Positions 59,877-64,000 of a DNA stretch of 64,000 nt are shown here, piece after piece. Every line of letters starts with the position of its first letter. The stretch's first letter is position 1. A model generated the notes under the pieces. That model did not search any database, was not told the origin of the DNA, and saw only the letters and a program-made list of their open reading frames with translations. The translations under genes were made by a program, and so were the position numbers. This stretch comes from Dactylellina haptotyla (Eukaryota > Ascomycota > Orbiliomycetes > Orbiliales > Orbiliaceae), in contig CM062380.1 in the NCBI GenBank assembly GCA_031310005.1, positions 1,364,001 through 1,428,000 of the forward strand, given 5' to 3'.

Positions 59877-60178
59877 ACGGAACTTAAAATTGATGCAAGA
59901 AACCAAACGGGGACCCTCCGCATTCATGAAATTCCCACTAGTCCAAATACTTTAACGGGATATTTCACTTGGTTTTCCCGTAAAACCTTGGGATGATTAT
60001 TTGATTGTTTCGATAACTATAACCATAGCCGTGGTCCCCCGATTCGCCATCAAACCTCAATTCAAACTACTGCCGGTCCCAGACACTAGGCCGAATATCG
60101 ATATCCTGAACCAGTACCAGAAAGCCCATGCCTCCAAACCCAAAAGTAATGCAAAAGAAAGAAAGAAACAAAGGATGT

Positions 60179-60811
60179 CTAATCATATTCGAACGCATGT
60201 GGCTCATCTTCAGATGCGCGACATTCCACAAGGATATTACGGCAATCCTGAATGTTACCTGTAGGGACGTCGCTATTCGTTGGACCGAGGAACACCTTCC
60301 AGGGTCCGTTGTCGATATCATCGATAGGACAAGCCTTCCAGTCGCTCTTCTTCCTGTTACCGAGAAGTAGTCCACCATGATTACCATGGTTGACCACAAA
60401 TCCGTCGGCAATGGAACCGCTGGGAATGTTATAGTAGCGTGCCTCGGTGTAGGAAGCGAGGCCGTTGGGGGCGATATAGAACTGCTAGCCACCAGTGACG
60501 GCGACAGACATAGTTATCGTGGTCGATTGCCAGAGGCGGATCGCAGTGATGTTTCCGTCGGGACAATCTAATTGGTCTCCGATTGGGCAGGAACTGGACG
60601 TATCCTTTCCGATCCAGAGTGCGCCTTCAGCTGCGTTAATGCTTTTACCGAGCAGCGGACCTTGGCCACCGATACTGTCGTAGGTAACCGAAAGTTCCAT
60701 GAGGACTTGTGGGATGCCATTGATGGGTGGGGGTGTAGGCACCGGCGAAGCCGAGGTATAGACTGCGACAAGCAGGAATAAACTGGTGATACCAGTCTTG
60801 AGGAAACCCAT
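60179..60811 (-). CDS. phiA: PhiA-like secreted cell-wall protein with internal TAG
   Basis: The ATG at 60811 opens a frame with a signal peptide (MGFLKTGITSLFLLVAVYTSAS). The mature part resembles Aspergillus PhiA and related IgE-binding wall proteins: GGQGPLLGKSINAAEGALWI, then QFYIAPNGLASYTEARYY and GFVVNHGNHGGLLLGN. PhiA is needed for phialide and conidium development. The frame stops at a TAG at 60485-60487, codon 109, but the homology continues in the same frame without any shift to 60179 (210 codons plus stop). No GT-AG pair could remove only the TAG. CAG to TAG is one transition in a CpA context, as in repeat-induced point mutation, and Gln would fit the family at this place. Alternatives are a sequencing error or read-through. 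The last 20 residues (VECRASEDEPHAFEYD) do not look like the family tail. Confidence 0.66.
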
Positions 60812-63660
60812 TTTTGGAGAATACGTATCGTCTGTTGTTTTCTGGAGGCTGCTGTAAAGATGAGAATGCATGCTATTTGCGAAGGTGAGTAAACGATGTC
60901 GGAGAAAGAAACATCGTGGTCAAATATTTATTTAATATGATAATTAAAGTACCTGATCTTCTACAGACACCAAATTATGCCTGTTTTATATCCCAGAATT
61001 ACTCTGGCTGCGCAGGGTGCCAAACACGCGTAGTCGTAATTTGACAGCGTTATAGCTAGTCTAAATAAGGGAATATGATAGCGTACTGGTATCGAGGCTA
61101 GATAGCGTATGACGACTCTAACACCCTGTTAGCATGAGCATATACTGTGATTTCAGTGAGACCAATTTACGAGTTGACAGGCTTGTTGCTTAACTACCCG
61201 TCTGACAACGAGACTACCTAACCACTACAACCAGCGTCTTGCTACTGTACCTCACGAGCAGATCAAACGGGACATTTTGTTGATATGCCCACAGAAGCGA
61301 TGTAATCTCGATGGAGGTGTATCCAGTTCCCCGAGTGGCGCCCTGCGTGGTTGGGAGATGCTGGGTGCCCATTCTATGCACTATCAGTAGATAAAACCCA
61401 CTTTGGTGTTATATACGTTATGAGATGGCCATTGAGCTGCATATGGCTAGGTATTATGCATATCATGGACCCGCCTGGAACAAATGTCTGCCAGGATCTC
61501 TCTAGATCCGAGTACTATGTTCTTTTGTACAGAAGCCTCGCCCAATGTGCGTCTGTGGCCCGTCCCGTGGGCTTTAGCGCAATAGGAATTCCGGTGGTAT
61601 CGGGTCCGGATCCTATCTAAAAATAATGCATCGATCGATCGATCGATCTTAGTTAAACGAATTTGTAGACTATTAGCGGTGGCTCTCGTCCATGATATAT
61701 CTAGCGAATATGAGGAGCTGTTATACTCCTATATACGTGACATGTTCTAGTCAAAGTCATGTCTAGATATCTCTTCACTTTGAAGTTTCTTCATGACCGC
61801 TGGTCTTAAAATCGTACGGCTGAGGCTGGCAGAGTGGGCTGCGCTGCAAATGCCTAGTCATAGAATATTGAATGCAGCCGGTCTGAGAGGTCCTTTTGCC
61901 AAAGCAGTCGTATCGGAGCTCAAAATCCAACCCCACGAAACCCCCCATTCCCTTACGCAATGATTCGATTCTGATGGACGACAAGGGTTCTGATAGAAGC
62001 CGCCTCTTACCCGTTTGTCTAACCGCTGTTGGTCTATTGCCTCGAATGCGATCTGTGATATGTGGAGGGCAAGAGTGATTTATCCCTCCAGAGATAAGTA
62101 GTATTATGTAGCTTGAACTCTTCGCTGGCCATAGTCACCTAACTTCAACCGCCAGAAAAACAATCACATTTTCAGACTCTCGTCACATTTTATCCAGCGA
62201 AGGCCTGCCGGTTGTGGAAGTTGATTTGCCGCTGTCTTATGCATACCAACACTGAGGAGACAGAAATCCGGAAGTAAGTAACTGTACCAGCTCAGCTAGG
62301 TGGATACAGTCTGAGCACTGTTGCATCTGAGATAAGTTAACTATCTCCCTTGTAAAGTAGGAAATTGCGGAATAGTTAATCATCCATATTTCGAATATGA
62401 ACGTAAATTTATAAAAGGATCCGTCTAATATATATGTGCAATTTGGTTCTAGAAAGTTAGTGCTTCATAATATTATAAGAGGTCTTTTCGGCCGCGGGGT
62501 TGAACCTAAAATATCATCTTATATCGCTTCATGACATTCAATCTTGGGACTTTGGGCTAACGAATGTTATCTACCTTAGGGTACTCTCAGTCGCCACTGT
62601 TAATCTCCTCACCGACTGGCTAGTGTTTCTATTTACTCGCTCATGTGCACTGTACTAGCTGTGGGTTAGATGGATTATGCATTGCTTCAAACTTGGTGTA
62701 CATGAACCCCCCAATTCTGGAGAGCAATCGATCTAACTCTGCATTACGAACACGAGCAGCGCGGGGGCGCACAACAGAGCCAATAGCATTCTCATTCGAA
62801 ACCATTTTCTGCCTTCAGGTGATAGGTGAACTATCACACGAATTTTCAACATATTATTAACTTCAAAAAACATGAAAATGTGATCTCACTTTTTTTTTGG
62901 CATTTTTTAATTATTCTACACCTATGCTCGAAATGCAAACTCGAGGCGAACCCATAGACAGCCAGCGTAGGCAATATCTCGACGAATCGGATAAGAGTGG
63001 CTCTACCCAGGCGTCTTGACTGGCTTGAACGATCAAAGCCTTGTTTGCATGCTTCCTTTCCATTTTTCAGTCGATGCGTATGATTTAAATCATTTCGTCA
63101 CATCGGGTCCGCTATTATAAAACTATATAGGTTCCTGTCCTACCATCAAACATGTTCGAGTTTAGCTGAAAATTTCAAAAAATATATTTGACGCTGTCTT
63201 TACCGTATACATTGGTTTCGTATATCAGGTTTATCTATTCTATTTCTCAAGGGACACATTATCAGATTATTCGTAGAATTCTCGTCTTGTCGGTATATCT
63301 CTATTCTTCCAACTTGCATACAATATGCTGTGGAACATCCTCATGCTCAAATTAAAGTATCGCTAACGTTCAAAGTCAGTGGAAACGTGTTCTCGAAGCG
63401 GATAGTCACATATAGCAGCACATTTAAGCCCGGTACATCGGATTAGGAGGAACAGTTCTCCGTTGATATCGTAAGTGCACCGGTTATTTGATGCGAGCTC
63501 CTCCATTCTTACTTTGTATTATGCGAGGACCCGGATGGTTCTTATGACCCTACAAGGCTGTGCATGTAACTTTGATGGAATTCACTGACGCTCTCTGGGA
63601 GATAGATTACCATATCCTTCCAAAGCTCCAAACTCATATATTTCGAGGAGCTCAGAAAAT
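60812..63660. other. 2.8 kb gene-poor region
   Basis: AT-rich, with many stops in all frames. It holds the promoter of the PhiA-like gene near 60930 (AT-rich TATA-like tract) and an ATCG tandem. No gene supported. Confidence 0.5.
61630..61648. repeat. (ATCG)n tetranucleotide tract
   Basis: Between four and five ATCG units in tandem, self-complementary. Confidence 0.9.
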
Positions 63661-63867
63661 ATGTGCTGGTATGAACGCATGAACTTCCCAGCCTGTGGCC
63701 ATACTGCAGACAGGCTCATCAAATACTGCCATTTCGCTCGAAATGACCCTTACCATCAATGTTGGAGTCCAAAAAATGTAGCCCGCGAACGCACTATTGA
63801 AACGGGTGCTAAATGCCCTGCTAAAACCTGCGGCGGTCCGCCAATTAACGGCTCGTTCGACGAGTAA
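63661..63867 (+). CDS. Small Cys/His-rich protein, 68 residues
   Basis: A single exon from ATG 63661 to TAA 63867. The sequence has Cys and His at intervals that could hold zinc: FPACGH, KYCHFARND, HQCW, then KCPAKTC. Short fungal proteins with the order CGH, then HYC(Y/H)ARND, then a final CxxC are frequent in ascomycete genomes and are nearly all unannotated; this match is from memory. No signal peptide is present, so it is probably intracellular. No function is known. It lies in an otherwise gene-poor end of the window. Confidence 0.5.
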   Translation: MCWYERMNFPACGHTADRLIKYCHFARNDPYHQCWSPKNVARERTIETGAKCPAKTCGGPPINGSFDE

Positions 63868-64000
63868 ACTTTCGTTGACCCGCAGCCCTTGCGTGGTCGT
63901 TCCTGAGACTAGTGGCAGTTTCGCACTTCTCTATTGGGCCGATGGCACCAGGGGTCTGTTACAACCTTTCTTATTGTAGCAGCAATCGGTATCTACAAAA

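Noticed and set aside
32112-61000. Reassignment of TAG as a sense codon, because two genes contain in-frame TAG.
   Set aside because: RPL6, the TPR gene, the MDR oxidoreductase and the DUF1115 gene end with TAG at the expected place, so TAG is a normal stop.

Overview
This window is nuclear DNA of a filamentous ascomycete. Genes carry short spliceosomal introns (about 50-90 bases, GTANGT donors, CTAAC branch sites). The gene content (Zn2Cys6 regulator, yapsin-type aspartyl protease, fungal rhodopsin-type membrane protein, PhiA-like cell-wall protein, GH5 glycosylceramidase-type enzyme) fits Eurotiomycetes (Eurotiales or Onygenales); the order is an inference. Exon ends below were placed by hand from splice signals and reading frame. 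Some minus-strand or spliced frames were read directly from the bases.

Layout. 1-1275: 3'-truncated metallo-beta-lactamase-fold protein (minus). 3393-5211: secreted protein of unknown function (plus). 7161-11679: a long tract coding for at least five divergent copies of a 200-230 residue module that I do not recognise, split over several reading frames; this is the most novel item. 15687-18411: Zn2Cys6 transcription factor (plus). 21717-24043: alpha/beta-hydrolase whose frame is displaced three times (minus). 27682-29410: GPI-type aspartyl protease (plus). 29944-37872: four minus-strand genes in a row: ERCC1/Rad10, ribosomal protein L6, a five-exon protein of unknown function with an in-frame UAG in a probable intron, and a seven-helix rhodopsin-domain protein. 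42151-44706: TPR protein (minus). 45787-46926: MDR-family oxidoreductase (plus), divergent from the TPR gene. 47270-50065: degenerate aldo-keto-reductase-like protein. 53068-54254: intact four-exon aldo-keto reductase. 56290-58976 and 59493-59876: GH5 enzyme and a small RWDD2-type C-terminal-domain protein sharing a divergent promoter. 60179-60811: PhiA-like secreted protein with an internal TAG. 63661-63867: small Cys/His-rich protein.

The core is a mix of housekeeping genes (ERCC1, RPL6, TPR, GH5), which are all intact, and accessory genes, several of which have displaced or interrupted frames. Gene-poor stretches of 2-4 kb separate the blocks; they hold only simple repeats and one possible inverted-repeat element. 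I found no tRNA, rRNA, CRISPR or intact transposon.
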